The notes below the pieces were generated by a model. The model was not told the origin of the DNA and ran no database searches. It worked only from the letters and a program-made list of their open reading frames with translations. Positions 1 through 9,525 of a stretch of 64,000 nt of DNA are shown here, one piece after another (position 1 is the first letter of the stretch; the number at the start of each line of letters is the position of its first letter). This stretch comes from an uncultured Kordia sp. GTDB lineage: Bacteria > Bacteroidota > Bacteroidia > Flavobacteriales > Flavobacteriaceae. The position numbers and the translations under genes are program-made. The DNA is taken from assembly GCF_947489565.1 (NCBI RefSeq), contig NZ_CANLEA010000002.1, positions 186,001 through 250,000 of the forward strand. The letters run 5' to 3'.

Positions 1-2230
1 ATTTACAATCGCCTGGTGTTGGATCGCTTGGTAAATTGACACTTCCATTTCCACAGGTAAAGATAGAATTCTCCATTCCTAACGCTCCAAAATGCCAAAT
101 CATTTTTGGTCCAGGAATCGTTAAAGAAGCTGCTCCTAAAGCAGACATTCTGGATAATGACGTATTCAAATCTTGTACATTATGCGTTGCTAATGCTGTA
201 TTTCCAAACTGCAAGTTTTTATACATTAAGCGCTCTTCATCATGACTTTCAGCATATCCCATCAATCTTGGTCCATTAAAACCTCTACTGTTGTGTCCCA
301 TTCTGGAAATATCTGCATTAGAAGCAAATCCCATCGTCAATTGATTGTATTGATCGGTCATTTTTCCCCACATCATAATTCCTTTTCCTTCACCCAAACG
401 GTAATCTGCCCATTCTTTTTCTTCATTGTCTTGTCCCAAATGCTCAAAAATCACATAATGATCGTCATCCAAACTCCAAGAATAATCTGCATATTGCTTT
501 AATATTGCTACACGATCATTTCTATAACCGTTGGTACAACCTTCGTCACTTGCCGTACATTCTTGTGTGAATCCTTTGGTTAAATCCCAACGGAAACCAT
601 CAATTTTATATTCTTCAATCCAATGTTTTACCACACGTTCTGTGTAATACTGGGTTCGTGTTTGTTGATGATTAAAGTCAGATCCAACACTGTAACTGTG
701 TGTTGCTACCTGATTGAAATATGGATTTTCGGAACTTGGTTCGCCCCAACCATCGTTATCTGGATCGTTCATCCACATACGCACCATTGGATTTCTTCCA
801 AAAGCATGGTTTAACGCGACATCTAAAATCACGGCAATTCCGTTTTGATGACATAAGTCTACGAATTCTTTAAACTTATCTGCGGTTCCGTAATATTTGT
901 CTAATGCTAAGTGAAAAGAAGTATTGTATCCCCAACTTTCATTGCCTTCAAACTCCATGATTGGCATTAATTGAATGGCGTTTACGTTTAAGTTTTTAAA
1001 GTAATCAATACGATCTATTAGGTTTTGATAGTTTCTATCGGCATCAAAATCACGAATTAATACTTCATATACAATTAAGTCTTCCTTTTTTGGCTTTGTA
1101 AAGTTTTGCACTTGCCAGTTGTAAGGTGTCTGTCCCGTTTGCAATACCGTAACTTCACGTTCTTGTCCCGCAGGATATGTTGGAAGGTTTGGATAAGTTG
1201 CTGCCGGAATAAATGGATCGTCAAAAGGCGATAATACTAATGTAGAATATGGATCTGCTGTTTTGACTAATGCTGGCGAATTTGCAATTGGCGTTTCGTC
1301 AATCACCCAATATTGATAAGTGTAGTTTTGTCCTGGAGTTAATCCTGTGATTTCCAACCAAAATTTTCCTGTCGTACCATCTTTTTTCATGGCATAACTT
1401 CCATCTGGTTGCCAATTGTTGAAGCTTCCTGCAATGTATACAAAGTCTTTGTTTGGCGCATCTAATACCAATGTAGCTTTTGACGTATCGGCATCATAGT
1501 TAATTCCATCTTCTAAACCTGCCGCTAATGATTCTGTTACGGTTCCAGGATTGATAATTACATTAAAAGTTTTTGTAATGGTAGTTCCGCCTAAAGTTAC
1601 TTCTAAAGCATAACTTTTATTTTCGGTAATATTTGTATCTGTATACGAATACGAAGCGCCATTATTTGAGTTAATCGTACTTCCATTTGCTTTTAAAACA
1701 TACGCAGCGCTTCCGCCTGTATTATTTGCTGTAATGGTAAAGTTTGAACCTGATGCTAAGATGGTAGTACTTCCATCGTTTGGCGTTACTAAAGTAGATT
1801 GAAACGCTCCTACATCAAAGAAGAAATCAGAACAACCTGTTGCCTTCAGTTCTTGTCCTCCATTTTCGTTTCTAAAAACCATTCCCATTTTGGTAATCGT
1901 TTCTGCTTGTGCTGTTGTGAGTCCGTAATAGGTTTCTGGCACAATGGTAATTTGCCATAATCCGCCACCCATATCGGTCATTTCTCCAACACCATCATCT
2001 TGTCCCCAATTTCCAATAACATAGGTCCAAGGATTGGCGTCAGTTCCTGCACCTGAGTGCATGTATACTTTGTTCGGACTGTTGATTCCATCGCAATCCG
2101 TTGCAGTACTATTAATGTCTACTGTAATTGTAATTGAGTCGTCAACCTCATAAGGTGTTGGCGTAATGGTCACTTGACCAAATGCGATACTCGCAAACAA
2201 TAAACAGAGTATGTGTAGTTTTTTTTTCAT
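1..2230 (-). CDS. GH13 alpha-amylase family protein, secreted (partial; C-terminus beyond window start)
   Basis: Minus-strand frame from ATG at 2230 (MKKKLHILCLLFASIAFGQVTITPTPYEVDDS, signal peptide) running off the window edge; reverse-strand reading gives GH13 motifs GFRWDLTKGF, FEHLG and YAESHDEER. Confidence 0.85.
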   Translation of the reverse strand, partial: MKKKLHILCLLFASIAFGQVTITPTPYEVDDSITITVDINSTATDCDGINSPNKVYMHSGAGTDANPWTYVIGNWGQDDGVGEMTDMGGGLWQITIVPETYYGLTTAQAETITKMGMVFRNENGGQELKATGCSDFFFDVGAFQSTLVTPNDGSTTILASGSNFTITANNTGGSAAYVLKANGSTINSNNGASYSYTDTNITENKSYALEVTLGGTTITKTFNVIINPGTVTESLAAGLEDGINYDADTSKATLVLDAPNKDFVYIAGSFNNWQPDGSYAMKKDGTTGKFWLEITGLTPGQNYTYQYWVIDETPIANSPALVKTADPYSTLVLSPFDDPFIPAATYPNLPTYPAGQEREVTVLQTGQTPYNWQVQNFTKPKKEDLIVYEVLIRDFDADRNYQNLIDRIDYFKNLNVNAIQLMPIMEFEGNESWGYNTSFHLALDKYYGTADKFKEFVDLCHQNGIAVILDVALNHAFGRNPMVRMWMNDPDNDGWGEPSSENPYFNQVATHSYSVGSDFNHQQTRTQYYTERVVKHWIEEYKIDGFRWDLTKGFTQECTASDEGCTNGYRNDRVAILKQYADYSWSLDDDHYVIFEHLGQDNEEKEWADYRLGEGKGIMMWGKMTDQYNQLTMGFASNADISRMGHNSRGFNGPRLMGYAESHDEERLMYKNLQFGNTALATHNVQDLNTSLSRMSALGAASLTIPGPKMIWHFGALGMENSIFTCGNGSVNLPSDPTPGDCK

Positions 2231-2322
2231 CTCTTTCCCTTTTTCAGATAAAATTTGCCATGGAATGCGAACGCGTCATGACCTATTTCATAGCTTTTGT
2301 TTAAATATTGATTCATGAAGAT

Positions 2323-2358
2323 AAAAAAGGCTGTAATGATTGTATTACAGCCTTTTTG
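2323..2358 (-). terminator. Rho-independent-like hairpin after the SusE/F-like gene
   Basis: aaaaaaggctgtaat-gattgt-attacagccttttt inverted repeat between convergent-end position and the amylase start. Confidence 0.7.
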
Positions 2359-2371
2359 AATGATCGTTATA

Positions 2372-3433
2372 TTAATTAAGCGTCAGTGTATATGTGTATT
2401 CTCTTGGATTGCTCAAGTCTAATACCACTGTATAGTTTCCTGCTGCTGGTACTACAATGTTGTCTCCGCCATTGTTTAGTCTTCCGTCAGCTCCAGTATC
2501 TCCATAGTTCCAATCCCAACCGTCGTTTGCTCTAAACTTAATTTCATCAGCAGTTAAGTCGATGGTAATTGAGAATGTTTGTGAATCTGCATCATACGTC
2601 ATGTCGTTATCACTGTCCCAACCTGTTGGTGTTCCAGATCCGATTAATCCCCAATTTGTATATTGAGCAGCACTGTATGTTAAGTTTTCAGTATCTACTT
2701 GTAAGTAGTAATATCCTGGTGTTGTTTGCACGTTAGATTCTCCATCTTCTGTTAAGATTCCTGAGAAGCTTCCATCATCTCCCCAATCCGTATTTCCCCA
2801 AGCGAAGTTTCCAGTATCATCTGGTGCCACAAATTTGTATTCGTTACTTAACCAAACATATCCTTCATAGTCAGAAGCTCCGAATTCAGAAGAAGCTAAT
2901 CTTGGTGCTGTTCCTGGATCCCATCCTTGGTGATCTCCTGGCACAGCAATCATAGGTAATGATGTTGTGTAAGGAGTTACGTTTAATGTCAATGTTTGAG
3001 ACATTTGTTGTTGTGCATCTTGTGTTCCAATAGAAGAAATTACACGGATATCTAAATCACCTGCAACAAATGGACTTAATCCTGCAGCGATTGATACATC
3101 ATTTAATTGTTGGTTAGTCCAAGATATAAATCTCTCATTTGTAGATCCGCCTGCAATTGGTGCTGCAAAATCTGTTCCTCCTAATGCAATTTCTACATCA
3201 TAAGTAACTGACGTTTGTGTATCGTAATCTGCATCGTTCCAAACTAACGTAGTTGCTACATTTTGTTCGTTGGCAGCACTTAAAACGATTGCTGTTCCTG
3301 CTGCTGGTGTAACTAATTCTGGTCCGCCTTGTGGAGAAGCAATGATTAAATTATCATCATCACTACATGCATTGAATCCAACAAAGGCAACAATTGCTAA
3401 AAAGCCTCCTGTTATTTTGTTTAATTTTTTCAT
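2372..3433 (-). CDS. SusE/SusF-like outer-membrane starch-binding lipoprotein
   Basis: Lipoprotein signal (FVGFNACSDDD), position immediately downstream of SusCD, repeated starch-binding-like C-terminal segments (FVAPDDTGNFAWGNTDWGDDG, IKFRANDGWDWNYGDTG). Confidence 0.8.
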   Translation of the reverse strand: MKKLNKITGGFLAIVAFVGFNACSDDDNLIIASPQGGPELVTPAAGTAIVLSAANEQNVATTLVWNDADYDTQTSVTYDVEIALGGTDFAAPIAGGSTNERFISWTNQQLNDVSIAAGLSPFVAGDLDIRVISSIGTQDAQQQMSQTLTLNVTPYTTSLPMIAVPGDHQGWDPGTAPRLASSEFGASDYEGYVWLSNEYKFVAPDDTGNFAWGNTDWGDDGSFSGILTEDGESNVQTTPGYYYLQVDTENLTYSAAQYTNWGLIGSGTPTGWDSDNDMTYDADSQTFSITIDLTADEIKFRANDGWDWNYGDTGADGRLNNGGDNIVVPAAGNYTVVLDLSNPREYTYTLTLN

Positions 3434-3445
3434 ATGAATCTTTTT

Positions 3446-5029
3446 TTAGTAACCTGGGTTTTGAGTTAAATTAGGGTTTGCGGTAATATCTGTAGATGGA
3501 ATTGGGAATAAGTCTCTAAAAGCTTCTGTTGTAGTTCCATTTTCTACATTTCCTTTCCATGGCCATACGCCTTGATCAGAGAATTGTCCGAAACGAATTA
3601 AATCTGTTCTTCTATGTCCTTCCCAGTGCAATTCTTTTGAACGCTCTGATAATAAGAACTCATCTGTAATGTCTGAGAAACCGCCAATTGGATTTGCATT
3701 TGAACGTTGTCTTACTAAGTTTACGTATTGTACTGCCAATCCTTGATCGCCAGTTCCACTTCTTTTTACAGCTTCTGCATACATTAAATACGCATCTGCT
3801 AAACGGAATACTGGGAAATCTGTATCGATAAAGTCACCTGAACTGTCTGATCCAGGAACTCCCATACTTGTTACATTTTTGAATTTTTCTACTGCATATC
3901 CATCGTTAAAGTTGAATACATCTGCAATTTCTAATTCTTGTCCGTCTGTAAAGAAGTTAGCTCTATCGTCTGTTAATAATTCTGAAGCTGAGAATTGATT
4001 TACGAAGGCTTTCGTAGTTCTAATTCCGCCCCAACCTCCGTTGATACCGAAAGCTGCTGCACTCATGCTTCCTCCTACTGGTGCGTGTACTAAGAATGTC
4101 ATTGCTCCAAAACCTTGTGTGTTTAATCCATCAGAGTTGAAAGAGAAAATCATTTCATTTTGTGCTCCATTCGTATCATTATCTGCCAAGAATAATTCGT
4201 CATAATCTGTATGTAAAGCATATCCTGCTCCGATAATATTTTCTAAGTATGGAATTGCTTGTCCACTTTGATCTGTTCCTGTGTATACTTGTGCGTTTAG
4301 GTGTAATTTTGCTAATAACATCCAAACCGCAGCTTTGTCAGCTCTTCCGTATACATTTTGACGTGCATCAATCATCATTGGCTCAATCGCAGTTAATTCT
4401 GAAACAATAAAGTCAAATACTTCTTGTCTGCTTCCTTGAACTGGTAAAAATGCTCCAATTGGATCTGCTTCTGTTACAAAAGGAACATTTCCAAACATAT
4501 CAATAGCATGCCAGTAACTTAATGCTCTTAAGAAACGAACCTCAGCTTTGTATGCTGCTGGTAAAAATTCTGATTCTGGGACATCTGCTGTCGCTCTTAA
4601 GAATTCATTTGAGATTGAAATCTGAAAATAAATTCTGTTATACATTGCAGTAATAAACTCGTTGGCTGGCGTCCATACTTGCCAGTTAAGGTCATGAATA
4701 GTACCATCATTCCAAGCAATTAAAGCTTCATCTGTTGTTAATTGTTGGTGTTTCCAGTATTGTCTCAAATAGTTTGAGAATCCTTCATCGATTCCTGTAA
4801 TATCAGGATTTCCGGCTGGACCTTGCTGTCCACTCACTACAAAACCTGCATAAATTCTTGCAAGAAATTGTTCGTAAGCTGCAGGATCGTCGAATACGTC
4901 TGCTGCTGACTGTTCTACTATTGGCTCTAAGTCTAGCTGATCTTCACAAGACGTAAATCCTATGCTGGCTACGAGTAATAATAGTACAATACCTATACGA
5001 TTTGATTGTTTTTTTAGTGTTTTCATCAT
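3446..5029 (-). CDS. SusD-family nutrient-binding lipoprotein (RagB/SusD)
   Basis: Lipoprotein signal IGFTSCEDQLDLEP; SusD C-terminal motifs (RLADAYLMYAEAV, ELHWEGHRRTDLIRFGQF, LFPIPSTDI). Confidence 0.95.
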   Translation of the reverse strand: MMKTLKKQSNRIGIVLLLLVASIGFTSCEDQLDLEPIVEQSAADVFDDPAAYEQFLARIYAGFVVSGQQGPAGNPDITGIDEGFSNYLRQYWKHQQLTTDEALIAWNDGTIHDLNWQVWTPANEFITAMYNRIYFQISISNEFLRATADVPESEFLPAAYKAEVRFLRALSYWHAIDMFGNVPFVTEADPIGAFLPVQGSRQEVFDFIVSELTAIEPMMIDARQNVYGRADKAAVWMLLAKLHLNAQVYTGTDQSGQAIPYLENIIGAGYALHTDYDELFLADNDTNGAQNEMIFSFNSDGLNTQGFGAMTFLVHAPVGGSMSAAAFGINGGWGGIRTTKAFVNQFSASELLTDDRANFFTDGQELEIADVFNFNDGYAVEKFKNVTSMGVPGSDSSGDFIDTDFPVFRLADAYLMYAEAVKRSGTGDQGLAVQYVNLVRQRSNANPIGGFSDITDEFLLSERSKELHWEGHRRTDLIRFGQFSDQGVWPWKGNVENGTTTEAFRDLFPIPSTDITANPNLTQNPGY

Positions 5030-5051
5030 TGTGTGTATTTGGTATACTTTA

Positions 5052-7979
5052 TTATAAGTTCAAATTAATTCCCATTAAGATGTTTCTTGATCTTGGGTAG
5101 AAGTTGTTATCAATTCCTCCATTGATTTCAGGATCTAATCCATCGTAATCTGTAATTACAAATAAGTTTTGTCCTGTTGCGTATAACCTCATGCGTACAT
5201 CTTTAAAGATATTGTCGAAGCTATAACCAATCGTTAAGTTGTCTAACTTTAAGAAAGAAGCATCTTGTACATAGTAATCAGAGAATAATTGCTGATTTTG
5301 GAAACCTGTATCTAAAATTGATGCATTTACGTTGTTGATAGAATTTGCACCAAATAATGCTTGTACGTTTCCTGTATTAGAGGCTACGTTGTTGTATGCA
5401 AAGTTACCCAAACTAGCTCTCATTGTAAAGCCAAAGTCAAAGTTTCCATATTGCATATTAGAGTTAAATCCTATAACTGCATCTGGGTTTGGACTCTTGT
5501 ATCTATATCTATCGCTCGTATCAACAACACCATCTCCGTTAATGTCTACATACGCTCCTTCAATTGGCGCTCCGCTAGCATCATAAATTTGTTTGAATAC
5601 ATAGAAAGAGTTTGCTTCAAATCCAACCGAGTTGATCTGGATAGTATTTCCAACTCCACCTGCAATTCCTCCTGTTGGCGAACCTGGAGACGTTGGATCA
5701 TCTGTTAAGAATAATTTCGTGATTTCATTGTCGAAGAATGAAATATTGAAGTTTGTATTCCAAGAAAAGTTATCATTTTCTACAATTGTTGCATTCAAAT
5801 TCACTTCCAAACCTCTGTTTTCTAAGTTACCAACGTTTGTAAATAAAGCGTTTGATAAGTTGGTTCCAGCTGGTACAGGAATAAAGTTGATTAAGTCTTC
5901 TACTTTACGCTCATATACTTCTACCGAACCAGTTAAACGATCGTTGAAGAATCCGAAATCCAATCCAATGTTGAATGTTTTAGAACGCTCCCAACGTAAG
6001 TTTTCGTCATATTCTTCTGGACGAAGTGTTGTTACAAAACGTGGCGATCCATCTGCATTGTATCCAAATTGATACTGAACTTGTCCGTCACCTGTGGTAT
6101 AACGTGGAATGTATCCGTAATCTTGTCCAAATTCTTGCTGTCCAGTTTCTCCGTATCCAGCTCTTATTTTTAATTGAGAGAATACTTTAGAATCTTTCAT
6201 AAAGTTCTCATCAATAATATTCCATCCTACTGAAAGTCCACCGAAGAAATCTGAACGATCATCCGGATTTAAACGTGAAGAACTATCGTTTCTTAAGTTG
6301 AATGTGATTAAGTATTTATTGTCATACGCAAAATTCAATCTCCCGAAATACGACTCTAAAGCGTTTTCTGTTTTAAATATATTACCTGTAACTTGATCTA
6401 ATCCTGTTACATTTTGGAATCTGTTAGATCTGTAAAAGCTTTGGAATGAATGTCCAACTGTTAAGTCAATTGTACTCTTAATACTTTCAATATCTTTTTT
6501 ATAGAATGCATATACATCTAATAATCGAGTTCTATTGAGTGTGCTATACGTTCCAAATAATCCTTGGTCGTTAAAGTTAGATGCTGCAACTCCCGGAATG
6601 TTTAAGTTTCCGTCAACTTCCAAATAGTCATAACCTCCTTTTGCGGTTAATTTTAAATCTCTAAAGAATGGTAATGTATAGTCAATTTTTAAACTTCCTG
6701 TACTTCTTTGTGTGTCCGCTCTATTGCTGAACAATTCTTGTAAACCAACTGGGTTACGAACAGCAATTGTATTGATAGAACCATCATTGTTTACATTTTC
6801 AGTATATCCTCCAAAAGGACTGTTTGGGTCAAATACAGACTGCGTTGGATCAAAAGAAACGGCAGCTCCAATAGCTCCTGTATTTCCAAAATTATCATTT
6901 AATAAAGCACCTAATACATTGGCTTCAATGCGAAGGTCATCTTCTAATAATCGTTGTACAAACTTTACAGAACCTGTCCAACGCTCTACTTGAGAGTGTC
7001 TTAATGTACCTGATTGACTTACAAAACCAACAGAAGCTCTATAGTTAGAGTTATCAAAACCTCCAGAAACCGTTACATTGGTATCTGAAGTTAACGATCC
7101 TCTGTAGATTTGATCTTGCCAGTTTGTACTCGTATTTCCTAACTGTGCAATTTGATTTGGATTTCCGTTCGCTGTTACTAAGTCTCTAAATTGAGAAGCC
7201 GATAAAACATCTACTTCATTTACGTTGTTTCCAACAGAAGTAAAATGATTTACATTAATATTTACAGGCTGACCAGATTTTCCAGTTTTTGTTGTAATTA
7301 AGATAACTCCACCTGTTGCTCTCGATCCGTAGATAGAAGCGGCAGAAGCATCTTTTAATACTGTAAATGACTCAATATCGTTTGCATTGATATAGTTTAG
7401 TCCACTACTTCCTTGGTCTAACGGAACTCCGTCGACAACAATAAGTGGCGCAGAACTTGCCGATAACGATGAAACTCCACCTCTAATCTTAATTGCAGAA
7501 CCAGAACCTGGCGCTCCACTTGGTGGTGTTACTTGTACTCCGGCAGTTTTACCTGCAATTAATTGTTCTGGAGAAACAATAGCTCCACCGTTAAAATCAT
7601 CGGATGTAACCGATTCAACAGCTCCAGTTACGTCTTTCTTTACTGCAGAACCATATCCTACTACGACTACTTCATCAAGTTTGGAAGCATCTTCTTCCAA
7701 GGCTACATTTACAGAAGCTTGTCCTGTATATGCGATTTCCTGGGTTTTGTAGCCCACATACGTAAATACGATGGTTTGACCATTCGTAGCGTTTATTTGA
7801 TACTTACCATCAAAATCCGTTGTGGTTCCAGTCGTTGTTCCTTTGATAACTACATTTACTCCTAATAATGGAGTTCCTGTAGATTGCTCAGTAACAACAC
7901 CTGTCACTTTTGTTTGGGCAAGCATTCCAATGGGAATCAAAAAAGCCAAAAACAAAATAAATTTTTGCATTTTCTTCAT
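5052..7979 (-). CDS. SusC-family TonB-dependent outer-membrane transporter
   Basis: Carboxypeptidase-like N-terminal domain, plug motif VVVVGYGSAVKKDVTGAV, ASAASIYGSRATGGVILITTKTGK, C-terminal NLFVITDYDGLDPE; pairs with SusD. Confidence 0.96.
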   Translation of the reverse strand: MKKMQKFILFLAFLIPIGMLAQTKVTGVVTEQSTGTPLLGVNVVIKGTTTGTTTDFDGKYQINATNGQTIVFTYVGYKTQEIAYTGQASVNVALEEDASKLDEVVVVGYGSAVKKDVTGAVESVTSDDFNGGAIVSPEQLIAGKTAGVQVTPPSGAPGSGSAIKIRGGVSSLSASSAPLIVVDGVPLDQGSSGLNYINANDIESFTVLKDASAASIYGSRATGGVILITTKTGKSGQPVNINVNHFTSVGNNVNEVDVLSASQFRDLVTANGNPNQIAQLGNTSTNWQDQIYRGSLTSDTNVTVSGGFDNSNYRASVGFVSQSGTLRHSQVERWTGSVKFVQRLLEDDLRIEANVLGALLNDNFGNTGAIGAAVSFDPTQSVFDPNSPFGGYTENVNNDGSINTIAVRNPVGLQELFSNRADTQRSTGSLKIDYTLPFFRDLKLTAKGGYDYLEVDGNLNIPGVAASNFNDQGLFGTYSTLNRTRLLDVYAFYKKDIESIKSTIDLTVGHSFQSFYRSNRFQNVTGLDQVTGNIFKTENALESYFGRLNFAYDNKYLITFNLRNDSSSRLNPDDRSDFFGGLSVGWNIIDENFMKDSKVFSQLKIRAGYGETGQQEFGQDYGYIPRYTTGDGQVQYQFGYNADGSPRFVTTLRPEEYDENLRWERSKTFNIGLDFGFFNDRLTGSVEVYERKVEDLINFIPVPAGTNLSNALFTNVGNLENRGLEVNLNATIVENDNFSWNTNFNISFFDNEITKLFLTDDPTSPGSPTGGIAGGVGNTIQINSVGFEANSFYVFKQIYDASGAPIEGAYVDINGDGVVDTSDRYRYKSPNPDAVIGFNSNMQYGNFDFGFTMRASLGNFAYNNVASNTGNVQALFGANSINNVNASILDTGFQNQQLFSDYYVQDASFLKLDNLTIGYSFDNIFKDVRMRLYATGQNLFVITDYDGLDPEINGGIDNNFYPRSRNILMGINLNL

Positions 7980-8282
7980 TTGTCTAATTTTTTATTTTCA
8001 AAATTGTCGTAAAATGATCACGATTTTCTTCAATTTTTTCTGAACTATTTTTGATAAAATCCGTGATATTTTTGTTCAAATACTATTATATTTTTACCTC
8101 TCGATGTTAAAACTATGTAAATTTTGAGTAAATAAAAATGCAGTCATAAATTTTGGGGTTACGCAATCGTTTTCGTGTTGACAACTTTTGTAAACATTGG
8201 GTTTTATCCATTAAAAACGGTGTATTTTTAACAAAAAAATAAAAATCCTTAGCTTTAATTATTGATCTTATAACATATCCTC

Positions 8283-9323
8283 ATGAAGCGAAAAGTAACA
8301 CTCAAACAAATAGCCAAAGAATTAGACGTTTCTGTATCAACTGTTTCCAAAGCTTTAAGAAATAGCAAAGAGATAAGTTTGGACACCAGAAGTAAAGTTC
8401 AAGCGTTTGCAAAACTCTATAATTACCGTCCAAATAATATTGCGTTAAGTCTCAAAAACAAGCGTACCAAAACCATTGGTGTGATTATTCCTGAAATTGT
8501 ACATCATTTTTTCTCTAAAGTGATCAGCGGAATTGAAAAAGAAGCCAATAACAGAGGTTATAATGTTATTATTGGATTGTCGAACGAATCATTTGATAAA
8601 GAAGTGATCAACATTGAAATGTTGGCCAATGGAAGTATTGATGGTTTTATACTCTCAGTTGCCAAAGAAACCCTATTACTTCAAGATTACCATCATTTCT
8701 ATGAAACCATCAATCAAGGAATGCCAATTGTTATGTTTGATAGAGTTGTAAATGAAATTGCCTGCGATAAAGTTGTGGTAGATGACAAACTCGGTTCAAA
8801 AAAAGCAGTTGCCAAATTGATAGAAAGTGGTTGCCAAAACATTGCTTTGATTACGACCAAAGATTATGTAAACGTAGGTAAACTCAGAACACAAGGATAT
8901 TTAGAAGCATTAGAAGAACATAAAATTGACCCAAAAGCTTCGCTGATTATTAAGGTAGAAGAAAACAAAGACAAAGAAATAGAGATTGAAACCTTAGAAA
9001 AGGAAATTTCTGCTTTGCTTGATAAAGAAAAATCAATTGATGGAATTTTTGCTGTAAATGAACTCTATGCCATTACAGCCATGAAAATAGCAATTAATAA
9101 AGGCTATAAAATTCCAGAAAACATGTCTATAGTTGCGTTTACAGATGGCGTTTTATCAAAACACGCCATTCCTTCTTTAAGTACCATTAGCCAACATGCA
9201 GTAGAAATGGGCGCAAAGTCTGCAACCATGTTAATTGACAAACTAGAAGAATTAGTAGACGAAGAAAAATATCAAACAGAAGTTATTAGTACAACCTTAA
9301 TAGAACGTGACACCACACGATAA
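8283..9323 (+). CDS. LacI-family transcriptional regulator
   Basis: N-terminal HTH VTLKQIAKELDVSVSTVSKALRNSKEISLDTRSKV followed by a periplasmic-binding-like domain; divergent to susCD. Confidence 0.95.
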   Translation: MKRKVTLKQIAKELDVSVSTVSKALRNSKEISLDTRSKVQAFAKLYNYRPNNIALSLKNKRTKTIGVIIPEIVHHFFSKVISGIEKEANNRGYNVIIGLSNESFDKEVINIEMLANGSIDGFILSVAKETLLLQDYHHFYETINQGMPIVMFDRVVNEIACDKVVVDDKLGSKKAVAKLIESGCQNIALITTKDYVNVGKLRTQGYLEALEEHKIDPKASLIIKVEENKDKEIEIETLEKEISALLDKEKSIDGIFAVNELYAITAMKIAINKGYKIPENMSIVAFTDGVLSKHAIPSLSTISQHAVEMGAKSATMLIDKLEELVDEEKYQTEVISTTLIERDTTR

Positions 9324-9525
9324 TCAGGTGATTTTCAGCTATCAAATTGTTAAATTTTGACAGAATTACAATTCAGATTTGCAATTTAATAGTGGCTGTT
9401 TCAAAAAAACAACTATATTTACACCATAAATATCAAGACTTATATTTTTACCTCTCACCCAAAAAGTAAGTTTTGATAAGTTTAAACGCTTATCGTACAT
9501 AGTTATTAACTAATACATTACGATA

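Noticed and set aside
36-814. Plus-strand ORFs of 63-86 aa at window start
   Set aside because: Antisense to the partial GH13 gene, whose motifs are readable on the minus strand.
5332-6993. Plus-strand ORFs (84-146 aa) inside the susC region
   Set aside because: Antisense to a clearly conserved SusC coding sequence; composition explained by the opposite strand.
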